Translations under genes and position numbers: made by a program
Assembly (NCBI RefSeq): GCF_002906255.1
Contig: NZ_POTC01000009.1
Span: 1-64,000 of the forward strand
DNA: 64,000 nt
From: Novacetimonas maltaceti
GTDB lineage: Bacteria; Pseudomonadota; Alphaproteobacteria; Acetobacterales; Acetobacteraceae
Direction: 5' to 3'
In this document: positions 9,022 to 17,738 of the stretch, piece after piece
Position numbering within the stretch: the first letter of the stretch is position 1
Layout of the letters: each line of letters starts with the position of its first letter
Notes under the pieces: generated by a model
Told to the model about the DNA's origin: nothing
Database searches by the model: none
What the model saw: only the letters and a program-made list of their open reading frames with translations

Positions 9022-9172
9022 AAGAACGCCGCTTTTTTGAAAAAAGACGGCACCCAAAAACTTTTATTACTTCATATATTTTTTATAATAGCTAATTTGT
9101 TCGGAATTATAGCATTTTTCATGAAGTAAATTAATAAAAGTCTTTTTGCTTCTTTTTCTCCAGAAAAAGAAG
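9022..9172 (+). repeat. Split family A repeat with an AT-rich filler, copy 2
   Basis: At 9022-9068 the right half of the element is present (GCCGCTTTTTT/AAAAAAGACGGC hairpin followed by CCCAAAAACTTTTA). After about 65 very AT-rich bases, a left-half-like stretch follows at 9134-9172 (TAAAAGTCTTTTTG, then the hairpin CTTCTTTTT/AAAAAGAAG). The filler is bounded by the inverted heptamers ACTTCAT and ATGAAGT. It sits between the convergent ATPase gene and acetyltransferase gene. Confidence 0.65.
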
Positions 9173-9182
9173 ACCCTTCCCC

Positions 9183-9692
9183 TCACAGCACCCGCCCCAT
9201 CACATATTCATCCACCGCGACCCCATCGACCATCAACGCCGCAACGCGCCGTCCCTCCACCACAAAGCCGCTTTTTTCATACAGGCGGATCGCCCGGTCA
9301 TTATGCACCATGACCGTCAGTTCCAGCCGACCCAGCCCATGCGCCCGCGCCCAGTCCCCGCACGCGCCAAGCAGCGCCGTCCCGATGCCCATGCCGGTAT
9401 GGGCGGCACATATCCCGATCACGAGGCTGCCGACATGGCGATTGCGGCGGAAACTGCCCCCCGTGACCTCGACAAAGCCAACCGGCACGCCCGTCCCCCG
9501 CGCAAAAGCCAGCAGGAGGACGGAGTTGTCTGCGGCACGAAGCTGCGCTATTTCTGCCTTCATTGCCTCGACGTCCATAGAACGCTCATCAGGTTCGAAC
9601 ATCATGAAGCGCGTTTGGCCATCAAGTTTACGCTTCATTTCAAGCACGCAACGGGAATCCGAAACCGAGGCTTCCCTGATTTCGATCGTCAT
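9183..9692 (-). CDS. GNAT family N-acetyltransferase
   Basis: A 169-residue GCN5-related acetyltransferase. The acetyl-CoA loop is GICAAHTGMGIGTALL, matching the Q/RxxGxG/A motif A, preceded by the strand HVGSLVI. The segment LTVMVHNDRAIRLYEKSGF is the usual motif B with the tyrosine. It resembles RimI- and PhnO-type enzymes, and the substrate is unknown. The ATG at 9690-9692 (protein MTIEIREASVSD) is chosen because GAGG lies seven bases upstream of it. ATGs at 9698 and 9707 are in frame and would add only a few residues. It converges on the SMC-like ATPase gene. Confidence 0.85.
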   Translation of the reverse strand: MTIEIREASVSDSRCVLEMKRKLDGQTRFMMFEPDERSMDVEAMKAEIAQLRAADNSVLLLAFARGTGVPVGFVEVTGGSFRRNRHVGSLVIGICAAHTGMGIGTALLGACGDWARAHGLGRLELTVMVHNDRAIRLYEKSGFVVEGRRVAALMVDGVAVDEYVMGRVL

Positions 9693-10015
9693 CGTCATCC
9701 TCGTCATGGTTGCGGCACGCACGACGACGAAGGCCCCGCCATCGCACGCCCCCGAAGACACCGGTCACAACCGCCGCCACGCACTCCGCTCCCTGTGGAA
9801 CAGGATGCGTGCATGGGGACATGGCGAAATGGAAACGCAGTAAGGGCGCACGACATGGGACCGGCATCGAACATATGGACCTCCATATCAGGCCGATAGA
9901 CCCGTCGGAACCGCGCGGCGGACGGATCGGGCATGGTCCCGTGACCCTGCATGTCCATAAAGAAAGAGGAGGCACATGGCCCCCTCCCCCAGTTTTTCGA
10001 TCCTTGATGAAGAAT
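9693..10015. other. Intergenic stretch without a convincing gene
   Basis: Lies between the 5' end of the acetyltransferase gene and the family A repeat after pdc. A strong-looking AGAGGAGG site at about 9965-9972 precedes an ATG at 9976, but that frame encodes only 28 residues and runs into the repeat. A longer plus-strand frame through here also ends inside the repeat and has no recognisable features. The promoter of the acetyltransferase gene should lie in this stretch. No clear boxes were seen. Confidence 0.5.
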
Positions 10016-10098
10016 CAAAGTCTCCGGATGCCGCCTTTTTTCAGGAAGGCGGCGTTGTCTGAAGCTTTCTGGAAACAGCTTTACCGAAAACTTCTATA
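10016..10098 (-). repeat. Palindromic intergenic repeat, family A, copy 3
   Basis: A diverged copy in the reverse orientation immediately after the pdc stop codon (pdc is on the minus strand). The inner hairpin GCCGCCTTTT/GGAAGGCGGC and the second arm pair GAAGCTTTC/AAACAGCTTT are recognisable. It probably forms part of the pdc 3' untranslated region and may act as a terminator. Confidence 0.8.
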
Positions 10099-10100
10099 GG

Positions 10101-11795
10101 TTAGCGGTCTTCGGGTGGGCGGGCGTTGGCGTTGGCCACGCGGCGGCCCCACGAAATCAGGTCGCTGGTGCAGTCATCGCGGTCGATGGTGCATTCGATC
10201 AGGGTCGGGCCTTCACGGTTGGCCAGCCCCTTTTCAATCGCCTGCGCCAGTTCGCCACCCGTCGTCGCCTTCAGGCCAAGGCCCTTGCCGTCCTCGGCAT
10301 TGAAGACTTCCATCAGGCCCGCATAATCCCAGTTCTTGACGTTGTTGTACGGCCCGTCATGGATCTGCACCTCGATGGTGTAACCACGGTTGTTGACCAG
10401 GAAGATCAGCACCGGCAGCTTCAGGCGCACCATCTGCGCCACTTCCTGCGCCGTCAACTGGAACGACCCGTCACCGACCATCAGCACGATGCGACGTTCC
10501 GGCGCCGCCACGGCATAACCGAACGTGGCGGGCACCGACCAGCCGATATGGCCCCACTGCATCTCCAGTTCCACGCGCGCACCGTGCGGCAGCTTCATCT
10601 GGATGGCATTGAACCAGGAATCCCCGGTCTCCGCGATCAGGCTGGTCTGCGGGGTCAGCACACCGCTGATCTGGCGGGCCATTTCCGCACGCACCAGCGG
10701 GGCGGCGGGATCGGCCGACGCAACCGGGGCGGCAGGTTTGTGGATACGGCGGAATTCCGTGACCGTCGTATCCTTTTTCGGACGCCCATCCCACGCCTTC
10801 GTCACGCCATCCAGCACATCGCGCAGATGGATGCCGTCATAGGCCACGCCCTCGACACTCACATGCCGCCCGTCGGCGACCACGACATTCTCGCCACGCG
10901 GCCACGCGGTCCAGCCCACGGTGGAATAGTCGTTGAAGACCGGGGCCAGCGCGATGATCCCATCCGACCAGTCAAAGATCTGCCGCACGCCGGGGCTGCT
11001 GACATCACCCCAGAACGTGCCGACATAGCCGGGATGGTCTTCGGGGAAGAAGCTCTTGGCCGCGGCCATCGTCGCCACGGCACAGCCCAGCGCGTCCGCC
11101 AGGCGAATGGCGGCGGCCTCGGCCCCCGCCGCGCGCAGCTTGCTGCCGATCAGCAGCACCGGCTTCTTGCGACTGTCGATAAAGCGGGTCAGCGCATCCA
11201 CCGCCTGCGCCACGCTCGCGGGGTCGGATGGCATTTCAGCCAGCACCGCGCTGGCCGGGCCGGGCCGCACGCAGGGCTGGGCGGCGACATTGCACGCGAT
11301 CTCGATATAGGCGGGCTTCTTTTCCCGCAGCGCCGTACGGATCGCGTGGTCGATCAGGGCCGGCGCCTCGGTCGCGGAGGTGACGGATACCGCCGCACAG
11401 GTCAGGCGCTTTGCAATATCAAGCTGGTAGGAATAATCCGGCGTGCCGATCGTGTGGTGCAGGATATGGCCGCTGCCGACATCGTTCGAATTCGGCGCGC
11501 CCGAAATCAGGATGACCGGCAGGTTTTCGGCATAGGCCCCGCCAATCGCGTTCAGCGCCGACAGCGCACCGACGCTGAAGGTCACGACAGCCGCACCCGC
11601 GCCGTTCGCGCGGGCATAACCCTCGGCACTGAACCCGCAGTTCAGCTCATTGCAGCAATAGACCTGCCGCAGCCCGTCAATTTCCAGAAGCTGGTCAAGC
11701 AGGACAAGGTTGTAATCCCCGGCAACCGCGAAGTGGTCCTTCAGCCCGATCTGGGCAAGGCGGTCGCCAAGGTAATGTCCGACAGTATAGGCCAT
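10101..11795 (-). CDS. pdc: Pyruvate decarboxylase
   Basis: Non-oxidative, thiamine diphosphate-dependent conversion of pyruvate to acetaldehyde and CO2 (EC 4.1.1.1). At 564 residues it has the length of bacterial PDCs. All catalytic residues fall at the positions known from the Zymomonas enzyme: Asp27 in AVAGDYN, Glu50 in CCNELNCG, His113-His114 in ILHHTIG, and the late glutamate in NNRGYTIEV. The cofactor motif begins with [11 protein letters not shown] and runs on to NNRG. Bacterial PDC is rare and is largely known from acetic acid bacteria and Zymomonas. Here it heads towards acetaldehyde and then acetate during lactate or pyruvate oxidation. It lies downstream of dld on the same strand, with a family A repeat in the 253-base gap, so it may have its own promoter. 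Confidence 0.97.
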   Translation of the reverse strand: MAYTVGHYLGDRLAQIGLKDHFAVAGDYNLVLLDQLLEIDGLRQVYCCNELNCGFSAEGYARANGAGAAVVTFSVGALSALNAIGGAYAENLPVILISGAPNSNDVGSGHILHHTIGTPDYSYQLDIAKRLTCAAVSVTSATEAPALIDHAIRTALREKKPAYIEIACNVAAQPCVRPGPASAVLAEMPSDPASVAQAVDALTRFIDSRKKPVLLIGSKLRAAGAEAAAIRLADALGCAVATMAAAKSFFPEDHPGYVGTFWGDVSSPGVRQIFDWSDGIIALAPVFNDYSTVGWTAWPRGENVVVADGRHVSVEGVAYDGIHLRDVLDGVTKAWDGRPKKDTTVTEFRRIHKPAAPVASADPAAPLVRAEMARQISGVLTPQTSLIAETGDSWFNAIQMKLPHGARVELEMQWGHIGWSVPATFGYAVAAPERRIVLMVGDGSFQLTAQEVAQMVRLKLPVLIFLVNNRGYTIEVQIHDGPYNNVKNWDYAGLMEVFNAEDGKGLGLKATTGGELAQAIEKGLANREGPTLIECTIDRDDCTSDLISWGRRVANANARPPEDR

Positions 11796-11886
11796 GTTCG
11801 TGTCCCTCCGTTTTTATTGCGGATGACCACATGATGGATCATGCGACCACATGGAAGAATGTCCCAGAACAAACCTTTACCAAAAA

Positions 11887-11975
11887 GAATGAAAGTTTCT
11901 GGTGAAGCTTTTGATCGAAAAAACTTCGGAAGACGCCGCCTTTTTGAAAAAAGGCGGCACCCAAAAACTTCTTTT
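11887..11975 (+). repeat. Palindromic intergenic repeat, family A, copy 4
   Basis: Plus-orientation copy (GAAAGTTTCTGG, then GAAGCTTTT and AAAACTTCGG arms, then the hairpin GCCGCCTTTTT/AAAAAGGCGGC and CCCAAAAACTT). It lies between dld (stop at 12049) and pdc (start at 11795), both on the minus strand, so it follows the 3' end of dld. Confidence 0.85.
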
Positions 11976-12048
11976 GCTTTCCTTGGCAGGCTCCCGAAAC
12001 ATTCCCTCCAACAACCGCTGTGAACGAACCTTTGGCCCGGCGGGGGCG

Positions 12049-13770
12049 CTAGACGCTTTCGGCGACCCAGTTCTTGCGCTTGGTCGCCTGCCCGATGCCG
12101 GGATTGAAACAGTTGCACGGGTCAAGCTGCTGGTAATGCGCACGCACGTCATCGGGTGCTGCATACAGGTGCCCGAAATTATGCTCCGCCGGGTAACGCG
12201 CCCCGCGACGGTCCAGCAGCGGCAGCATGCGATGTTCAAGGTCCATGCAGTCGTTGCCTTTGCGCACCACGTAATCCTGGTGCATCACGTGGCACAGGAA
12301 ATGCCCGTAATACAGCTTGACGATGATCTCGCGGTCGATGTCGTCGGGCAGCACCTCGAACCATTCACGGTCATTGCGGCGCAGGGCGACGTCAAGGGCG
12401 ACGATGTCCTCCGTCGTGCGGGGATGGACCGCACGGTACCGGACGGCGGCCCCCGCCGCGGCAAAGCGGTGCAGGAACGCCTTCGCCCCCTCGTCCGGGG
12501 TGCATTCGAAGAATTCGCCCTCGTTCTTCGCGAAATGACTGGTCAGGAAGTCCCGTGCCTCCTGCGCGCCGGACGCACTGACCTTGAGCATCAGGTGATG
12601 GGCGAAACGGTCACGGTAATCGCGCATGCGGCGCGGCAGGTGATTGGGGAAGAAGTGGCTCAGGAACTGCATGAACCGGTCGGTAAAGTGCGACGGCATG
12701 AAGCCCATGCGGTCGAACAGGCGGTCGAACTTCGCCTTCATCGCAAACAGCGCGGGCAGGCGGCGCGTGCCCAGCATGCGGATGATGACGAAGGTGTCCT
12801 TGCCATACTTCTCCGCGATGTTGAACGCATCGCGATGCAGGTATTCCCCCGCGATCGGCAGTTCCGAGAACGAGCCCAGCACATGGCGGCGCAGGTCCTC
12901 GAGCACATCGGTCTGGTTCGTGCCGATATAGAAGACGACGGGGTTCTTCTCCGCCTCGAACGTGTCAAGGCGCACGGCGAACAGGCCGAGGTGCCCGGCA
13001 CAGCCCGACCCTTCGTGCAGGCGGCGCAGGTCGGCGTTGTAGCGCGCGGGCGTATCGGCGTCGATGTCGCGCACATGGCGGGCGTAATCGTCATCATGGC
13101 CGCGCCCGGCGTTCCAGTTGATGCTGGCATCGGGGAATTCGCCCCGTTCGGCCCTGGCCAGGATCTCCTCCGCATCGGTGCCGAGGTCGATGCCGAGGTG
13201 ATTGACCAGGTGCAGTTCACCCGCCGCATCGACCTGCGCATACAGCGCCATGTCGGTATAGGCCGGGCCACGGCGCACCAGCGCGCCGCCGGAATTGTTG
13301 CTAACGCCGCCAAAGACGGACGCACCGATGCACGACGAACCGATGACCGAATGCGGCTCCCGCCCCAGCGGCTGGAGCATGCCTTCAAGCTGGTCCAGCG
13401 TCGCGCCCGGCAGGCAGACGACCTGCTTTCCCCCACCGATCAGGTGGATGGTGCGCATGCGCATGCTGTTGATGATGACGACATCACGGTCATATTTGTC
13501 GCCATCCGGGGTCGACCCGCCCGTCAGGCCGGTATTGGCGGCCTGCATGATCACGATCACGCCGGCCTTCACACAGGCCTGCAGCACGCGCCACTGCTCC
13601 ACAAGGGAGCCGGGGCGCACGACGGCAAGGGCGCGCCCCTGCCCGAAGCGGAACCCGCGGCGGAAAGGCAGCGTCGCCCCCGGATCGGTCAGGACATGCC
13701 CGTTGCCCACGATCGTGCGGAACGTGTCGATCAACTGGCTTGCGGATGTATCATGCGCCATTGTCAGCAT
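12049..13770 (-). CDS. dld: Quinone-dependent D-lactate dehydrogenase
   Basis: FAD enzyme at the inner face of the cytoplasmic membrane that oxidises D-lactate to pyruvate and passes electrons to ubiquinone. The 573-residue length fits the Dld family. The FAD-binding PCMH domain shows NTGLTGGSTPDG (about 79-90), then GATLDQLEGMLQPLGREPHSV and SSCIGASVFGGVSNNSGGALVRRGPAYT, which is the characteristic Dld signature. The later half (membrane-binding and cap regions) contains SHFFPNHLPRRMRDYRDRF and GHFLCHVMHQDYVVRKGND. The ATG at 13770 follows AGGAG at 12 bases. An ATG at 13761 is also possible. It lies between alsS and pdc on the same strand, consistent with lactate catabolism feeding the pyruvate branch point. 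Confidence 0.95.
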   Translation of the reverse strand: MLTMAHDTSASQLIDTFRTIVGNGHVLTDPGATLPFRRGFRFGQGRALAVVRPGSLVEQWRVLQACVKAGVIVIMQAANTGLTGGSTPDGDKYDRDVVIINSMRMRTIHLIGGGKQVVCLPGATLDQLEGMLQPLGREPHSVIGSSCIGASVFGGVSNNSGGALVRRGPAYTDMALYAQVDAAGELHLVNHLGIDLGTDAEEILARAERGEFPDASINWNAGRGHDDDYARHVRDIDADTPARYNADLRRLHEGSGCAGHLGLFAVRLDTFEAEKNPVVFYIGTNQTDVLEDLRRHVLGSFSELPIAGEYLHRDAFNIAEKYGKDTFVIIRMLGTRRLPALFAMKAKFDRLFDRMGFMPSHFTDRFMQFLSHFFPNHLPRRMRDYRDRFAHHLMLKVSASGAQEARDFLTSHFAKNEGEFFECTPDEGAKAFLHRFAAAGAAVRYRAVHPRTTEDIVALDVALRRNDREWFEVLPDDIDREIIVKLYYGHFLCHVMHQDYVVRKGNDCMDLEHRMLPLLDRRGARYPAEHNFGHLYAAPDDVRAHYQQLDPCNCFNPGIGQATKRKNWVAESV

Positions 13771-13905
13771 TCTTCTTGAAATCTCCTGTCATGCACAAAC
13801 GCCACGCGCACGCTTCCCGCGACATGCCGCAGGCCGTGCGCGGACGCAGGCACACCGTGCAGTGTGCCACGTCCGACGCATGTCCAGACAGGTATAAAAC
13901 GCCGA

Positions 13906-13925
13906 GGCTCCATGTCCATGGAGCC
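13906..13925 (-). terminator. Hairpin after alsS
   Basis: Perfect nine-base inverted repeat GGCTCCATG/CATGGAGCC with a two-base loop, starting a few bases after the alsS stop (13931). On the minus strand it is followed by TCGGCG and then TTTTAT, so it looks like an intrinsic terminator with an offset U-tract. If it works, dld and pdc need their own promoter. Confidence 0.6.
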
Positions 13926-13930
13926 CGGCA

Positions 13931-15622
13931 TCAGGCGGCGGCGGACGTCTCGCCCAGCCGCGCCAGCGGTTCCATCAGCAGGTGGTTGTGCGAATAATCG
14001 ACCGGGATGGAAATGACGACCGGCCCTTCGGCCTCCATTGCCGTGCGCAGCGCGCCCGCGATTTCATCGGCACTGCGGATTGCGATCCCCTGCGCACCGC
14101 ACGAACGCGCGAACATCGCAAAGTCGATCGGCCCGAAATCAACGCCCGACCCACGGCCGTATTTCTTGCGCTCCTGCATCTCCACCATGTTGTACTGCTG
14201 GTCGACCCAGACAAGGTGGACGATGTTGCATTTCAGCCGCACCGCCGTTTCCAGCTCCATGCACGACATCATGAACCCGCCATCGCCGGACACGGAAATG
14301 ACCTTCTGCGCCGGGTTGATCAGGCTTGCGGCAATCGCCCACGGCAGGCCGACGCCCATCGTCTGCTGGCCGTTGCTGATCAGCATCTGGCGCGCACGGA
14401 ACGACAGCAGGTAACGCGCCAGCCAGATGTGGAACGTCCCCATGTCGAGGCACATCGTCACATCCGGGGTGACGACCTTTTCGAGTTCGCGCACGATCTG
14501 CAGCGGATGGACCGCCGTCTTGCTGGTGCTGCGCGCCTCCAGCAGGTCGCCACGGCGCTTGGCATGGTAGTCGCCAAGGATTTCCTCCAGCGTCGTGGCG
14601 CGCGCCAGCTTGCCCACCTTCGCCGTCAGCGCCGCGACGCTGGCCGCGACATTACCGATCAGTTCAACCGCCGGCACGTAATGGGTATCGAGTTCGGCGG
14701 CCACCACATCGACATGGACGATGCGGCGCGCGTCATCGACGTTCCACAGCCACGGATCATATTCGATCGGGTTGTAGCCGATGGAGATGACGACATCGGC
14801 CTCATGCAGCAACTGGTCGCCCGGCTGGTTGCGGAACAGGCCGACGCGGCCGCCGAAACGGTCGGCAAGGTCATGCGACACGGCGCCCGCCGCCTGATAG
14901 GTGCCGATGACCGGAACACCGGTGCGCGCGATCAGGCCGCGCACGGCCTGCGCCACGTCGGGACGGCTGGCCAGCAGACCCAGCAGGATGACCGGGCGCT
15001 GCGCCTTTTCAAGCAGGGCCGCGGCTTCCGCCACGGCCTCGTCGGCGGCGGCGCCCGCATCCGGCAGCGGACGACCCGCCAGCACCGGGCCGGAGGCCGG
15101 CATCGACAGGATGTCCATCGGCGTGCTGATGAAGGCGGCGCCGGGGCGTCCCTGCTCGGCAAAGCGGAAGGCGTTGGCGACGACTTCGGACACCGCGTTG
15201 GGGGAGGTGATTTCCGCGCTGTATTTGGTGATCGGCTGGAACATGGCGACGGTGTCCATGCTCTGGTGCGTCAGCTTCAGCCGGTCCGCCAGCTTCACCG
15301 CGCCGCCGATCGCCAGCACCGGGTCGCCTTCGGAATTGGCGGTGGCAAGGCCGGTCACGAAATTCGACGCCCCCGGCCCGGAGGTCGCGATGGCGACACC
15401 CGCCTTGCCCGTGATGCGCCCGATGCCGCCAGCGATGAATGCGGCATTCTGTTCATGGCGGGTGACAACCGTTTCGATCGGGGAGTCGACCAGCGCATCG
15501 AACAGGCGGTCGACCTTTGCCCCGGGGATGCCGAAAACATGCGTCACGCCATGTTCGACCAGGTTGCGCACAATCATTTCGGCCCCGCACTGCGTGGCGG
15601 CCGATCCTGCCTTGTCTGTCAT
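13931..15622 (-). CDS. alsS: Acetolactate synthase, catabolic type
   Basis: Condenses two pyruvates to 2-acetolactate with loss of CO2, using thiamine diphosphate. A 563-residue protein with the catalytic Glu57 in TRHEQNAAF and the cofactor motif running from SGDGGFMMSCMELETAVRL to DQQYNMVEM. It is a single polypeptide with no small regulatory subunit gene nearby, and an acetolactate decarboxylase gene lies directly upstream on the same strand. This points to the catabolic acetoin pathway and not branched-chain amino acid synthesis. The ATG at 15620-15622 (MTDKAGSAATQCGAEM) is chosen over an in-frame upstream ATG at 15661 because it has AGGA about 11 bases upstream and gives the normal length. 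The 94-base gap to budA supports co-transcription. Confidence 0.93.
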   Translation of the reverse strand: MTDKAGSAATQCGAEMIVRNLVEHGVTHVFGIPGAKVDRLFDALVDSPIETVVTRHEQNAAFIAGGIGRITGKAGVAIATSGPGASNFVTGLATANSEGDPVLAIGGAVKLADRLKLTHQSMDTVAMFQPITKYSAEITSPNAVSEVVANAFRFAEQGRPGAAFISTPMDILSMPASGPVLAGRPLPDAGAAADEAVAEAAALLEKAQRPVILLGLLASRPDVAQAVRGLIARTGVPVIGTYQAAGAVSHDLADRFGGRVGLFRNQPGDQLLHEADVVISIGYNPIEYDPWLWNVDDARRIVHVDVVAAELDTHYVPAVELIGNVAASVAALTAKVGKLARATTLEEILGDYHAKRRGDLLEARSTSKTAVHPLQIVRELEKVVTPDVTMCLDMGTFHIWLARYLLSFRARQMLISNGQQTMGVGLPWAIAASLINPAQKVISVSGDGGFMMSCMELETAVRLKCNIVHLVWVDQQYNMVEMQERKKYGRGSGVDFGPIDFAMFARSCGAQGIAIRSADEIAGALRTAMEAEGPVVISIPVDYSHNHLLMEPLARLGETSAAA

Positions 15623-15716
15623 ATGACCGTTATTCCTGTAACGGGTGCGCCCGGCCTGCATGTGGCAGGGCGCGATTTACGGATGAATACAGTAAAGGAT
15701 GGGGACGCGCCCCGCC

Positions 15717-16505
15717 TTAACCGCCTTCTGCCACGCGAATGGCCTCGTGGATGTTTTCCGGCGTCAGGTTTGCCTTGGCGAACTGCTCGGTACGCGGAAG
15801 CTGGATTTCCACGTCGGAGATGATCCCCACCTCCAGGCGTCCCTGCTTCACGCGGTAGTCGGTCACATGGCCGCCACGCCTGCCGTCCTCGGTCAGGAAG
15901 TGCAGGTGATAGCCCGCGACATTGACGCCCTGCATGTAGGGCGGCGTGCGGAAGCCGAGCATCGTGCCGGAGGAAGAGCCAAGCTGCATCGTCGGCTGGC
16001 GGCTGACGACCTCGAGCATCGGCGGATAGGGATGGCACTGGCAGAAGACGGTGCGCGTCTCCACCTTCTCGAACAGGCCGGTAAAGCGCACGGCGGCGAA
16101 CAGGTTGGGATTGTCCACCAGGCGGTTGACGATCTCCTCGAACCCTTCCTTGTCGCACGGCGTGTCGATCACGTATTCCTTCTCCGGCTGGAAGAAGGTC
16201 ACGCAGGCAAACGGCGTCTTGAGCGAACCGGGCACGCGCCCGGCCTGCCCGTCGGCGCGGAACTGGTGGATGACGCTGTCGTTGACGATCATCTCCCCAT
16301 CGAGCGCGTTGAACGTGCCAAGGCCGAAATTGCCATGCATCAGGAGTTCGTCGAGCGTGGTTTCCCCGTCATAGACCGCGTCAAGCAGCGCCGCCATGGT
16401 GGACGTCTGGTACAGCCGGTTGCGACGGGGGCCGAGGTCGGCGCCGCCACCAAGCGCGCCAGACCGGGAATCGATCTCACCGACCGATTGGCATCTGAGT
16501 TTCAA
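15717..16505 (-). CDS. budA: Alpha-acetolactate decarboxylase
   Basis: Converts 2-acetolactate to (R)-acetoin (EC 4.1.1.5) in the cytoplasm. A 262-residue protein with the zinc-binding histidines in GYHLHFL (His200 and His202) and GGHVTDY (His213), plus the conserved LYQTSTMAALLDAVYDGE start of the domain. No in-frame ATG precedes the domain. The only good start is TTG at 16503-16505, which has GGGAG seven bases upstream. An ATG at 16508-16510 is out of frame and meets a stop after two codons. It is the first gene of a budA-alsS unit. A perfect inverted repeat at 16615-16648 lies about 110 bases upstream and may be the operator. Confidence 0.93.
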   Translation of the reverse strand: MKLRCQSVGEIDSRSGALGGGADLGPRRNRLYQTSTMAALLDAVYDGETTLDELLMHGNFGLGTFNALDGEMIVNDSVIHQFRADGQAGRVPGSLKTPFACVTFFQPEKEYVIDTPCDKEGFEEIVNRLVDNPNLFAAVRFTGLFEKVETRTVFCQCHPYPPMLEVVSRQPTMQLGSSSGTMLGFRTPPYMQGVNVAGYHLHFLTEDGRRGGHVTDYRVKQGRLEVGIISDVEIQLPRTEQFAKANLTPENIHEAIRVAEGG

Positions 16506-16875
16506 ACCATGTCTCCCGCATCAGATCACGGCGGCCGCCTGCGGGTCGGGCGCCGGATAATTCCTTGTGTGCGCAGATGGTGAGGCAGCCCGACCCAATC
16601 GTCCAATATATATTTATGCCATTTTCCATATATCAAACATATGGCATATCCCACGCCCCCTCCCCGCCCCGGCGGCCATTGCGGATGCAGCGCGCATGAA
16701 AAAACCATGTAAAACGCAAATATTCGCAATCCCCCGCCATCTGCGGATACCGGGTGCGGAAATATTCGCGCGACGCCCCCGGACCGCGCCACGACGGGGC
16801 CGACATGCCGCCTTGCCCGATGGCCGCGCGGCCGCCATTGTTGGGGCAATAACGACGTTGAAAACTGGATACCCG
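16506..16875. other. Divergent intergenic region of the budA-alsS unit
   Basis: A 370-base gap between budA (minus) and the small exported protein gene (plus). It holds an AT-rich core at about 16600-16650 with an inverted repeat. On the minus strand, TTGATA and ATATAT are spaced by 17 bases across this core and could be a budA promoter. No gene is credible here. The rest of the gap (16660-16850) is GC-rich without visible structure. Confidence 0.45.
16615..16648. promoter_or_regulatory. Inverted repeat, candidate operator for budA-alsS
   Basis: Perfect eight-base arms TATGCCAT (16615-16622) and ATGGCATA (16641-16648), separated by 18 bases, in the most AT-rich part of the divergent region. 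The spacing suits a dimeric or tetrameric regulator such as a LysR- or TetR-type protein, but no such gene is adjacent. Confidence 0.45.
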
Positions 16876-17301
16876 ATGACAAAGCCACTCCGCATTGCCG
16901 CCTCCGCCCTCATGCTGTCCGGGCTGCTTGGCGCCGGGGCGCAGGCCCTTGCCGCACCGGCCCCCGCCGCGCCCCCCCAGGCCACGCAGGCCGCCCGTCC
17001 CACGGCCGACTTCCTTGGCCCGTGGTCGTCCCTCGGACTTGAGCCGGTGACGATCACGGCAGGCAAGCCCGCAGGCGGCGTGACGCCGCTGACCATGAAG
17101 CTGCCCGCCTCACTGGAGAAGCTTACCGGCCTTGTCGGACGCACCTTCGTGCTGCGGCAGGTCAATGGCACGACGCTGCACTCCGTCAACAACGACCCGG
17201 AAGTCACCTTCACCCTGACGTCGGAGAACAGCGCCGAACTGAAGATGAAGGGCGCCAAGCCGGGACAGGTCATGAACCTGCCGCTCAGCCGCGCGGACTG
17301 A
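16876..17301 (+). CDS. Small exported protein of unknown function
   Basis: A 141-residue protein. Residues 1-27 form a signal peptide (KPLRIAASALMLSGLLGAGAQALA, cleavage after ALA), then a Pro/Ala-rich linker, then a domain of about 100 residues with FVLRQVNGTTLHSVNNDPEV followed by alternating strands. The ATG at 16876 is chosen because the signal peptide begins there, and the longer upstream frame reads like noise. A weak resemblance to META/HslJ-type beta domains (a residue pattern of hydrophobic strands with an early asparagine-glycine) is not enough to name a family. It is followed by a shared bidirectional terminator. The cellular location is inferred to be the periplasm. Confidence 0.72.
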   Translation: MTKPLRIAASALMLSGLLGAGAQALAAPAPAAPPQATQAARPTADFLGPWSSLGLEPVTITAGKPAGGVTPLTMKLPASLEKLTGLVGRTFVLRQVNGTTLHSVNNDPEVTFTLTSENSAELKMKGAKPGQVMNLPLSRAD

Positions 17302-17342
17302 TGCCCGTGGGAGTATAGTGTCCCCACAGACATCCGGACATG

Positions 17343-17380
17343 AAAAAACCCCGGCGATGCAGTGCATGGCCGGGGTTTTT
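17343..17380. terminator. Bidirectional intrinsic terminator
   Basis: AAAAAACCCCGGC and GGCCGGGGTTTTT pair across a GATGCAGTGCAT loop between the convergent small exported protein gene and cbpM. A-run on one side and T-run on the other allow use in both directions. Confidence 0.88.
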
Positions 17381-17408
17381 CGTGGGTTTCGCGGGCTTGC
17401 CGCCAGGG

Positions 17409-17738
17409 TCAGTCGGGCATCATCGCCAGCAGGCCACGCAGCTTGCTGCGCAGTTCATTTTCACGCGGGATGCTCAACGCCTCACGCAGGCGCAGCATCT
17501 GCCGGCGCGACGCATAAAGCTGGTCAAGCAGCGACAGCACGATCGGCACCCCTTCCTCGTTCACGCCAAGGTCGTGGCGCAGTTCACGGATCAGGATGGC
17601 GCGGGCCTCGTCGATTTCACGGAACAGGTAATGGCCCCGCGTGCCCTCCGGGCGCAGCCATTCGCTGTCGATCCAGTGCTGGATCTCCTCCGCCGGGACA
17701 CCGCCCACCCTGACGCACAGGGTTTCAAAGGTGATCAT
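17409..17738 (-). CDS. cbpM: Chaperone modulator CbpM
   Basis: A 109-residue MerR-like helix-turn-helix protein of the CbpM family, which binds the J-domain of CbpA and blocks its stimulation of DnaK. The sequence [24 protein letters not shown] is the winged-helix-like start, followed by a helical pair with [30 protein letters not shown]. The start ATG overlaps the cbpA stop by four bases (17735-17738), so the two are translationally coupled. Identity is supported strongly by the overlap with cbpA. Confidence 0.88.
   Translation of the reverse strand: MITFETLCVRVGGVPAEEIQHWIDSEWLRPEGTRGHYLFREIDEARAILIRELRHDLGVNEEGVPIVLSLLDQLYASRRQMLRLREALSIPRENELRSKLRGLLAMMPD

Noticed and set aside
9710-10099. 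A plus-strand open frame, including a strong-looking GAGGAGG site before an ATG at 9976, that could encode a protein ending inside a repeat.
   Set aside because: The frame is partly made of the family A repeat, and similar peptides appear in other copies of the repeat. It has no recognised domain, so it is treated as an artefact of the repeat.
13931-15622. Biosynthetic acetohydroxyacid synthase (ilvB/ilvG).
   Set aside because: The next gene is acetolactate decarboxylase and there is no small regulatory subunit gene, so the catabolic reading is preferred.
16567-16875. Continuation of the small exported protein frame upstream of its signal peptide.
   Set aside because: The extension has no signal-like or domain features and would bury the evident signal peptide. 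The start at 16876 is preferred.
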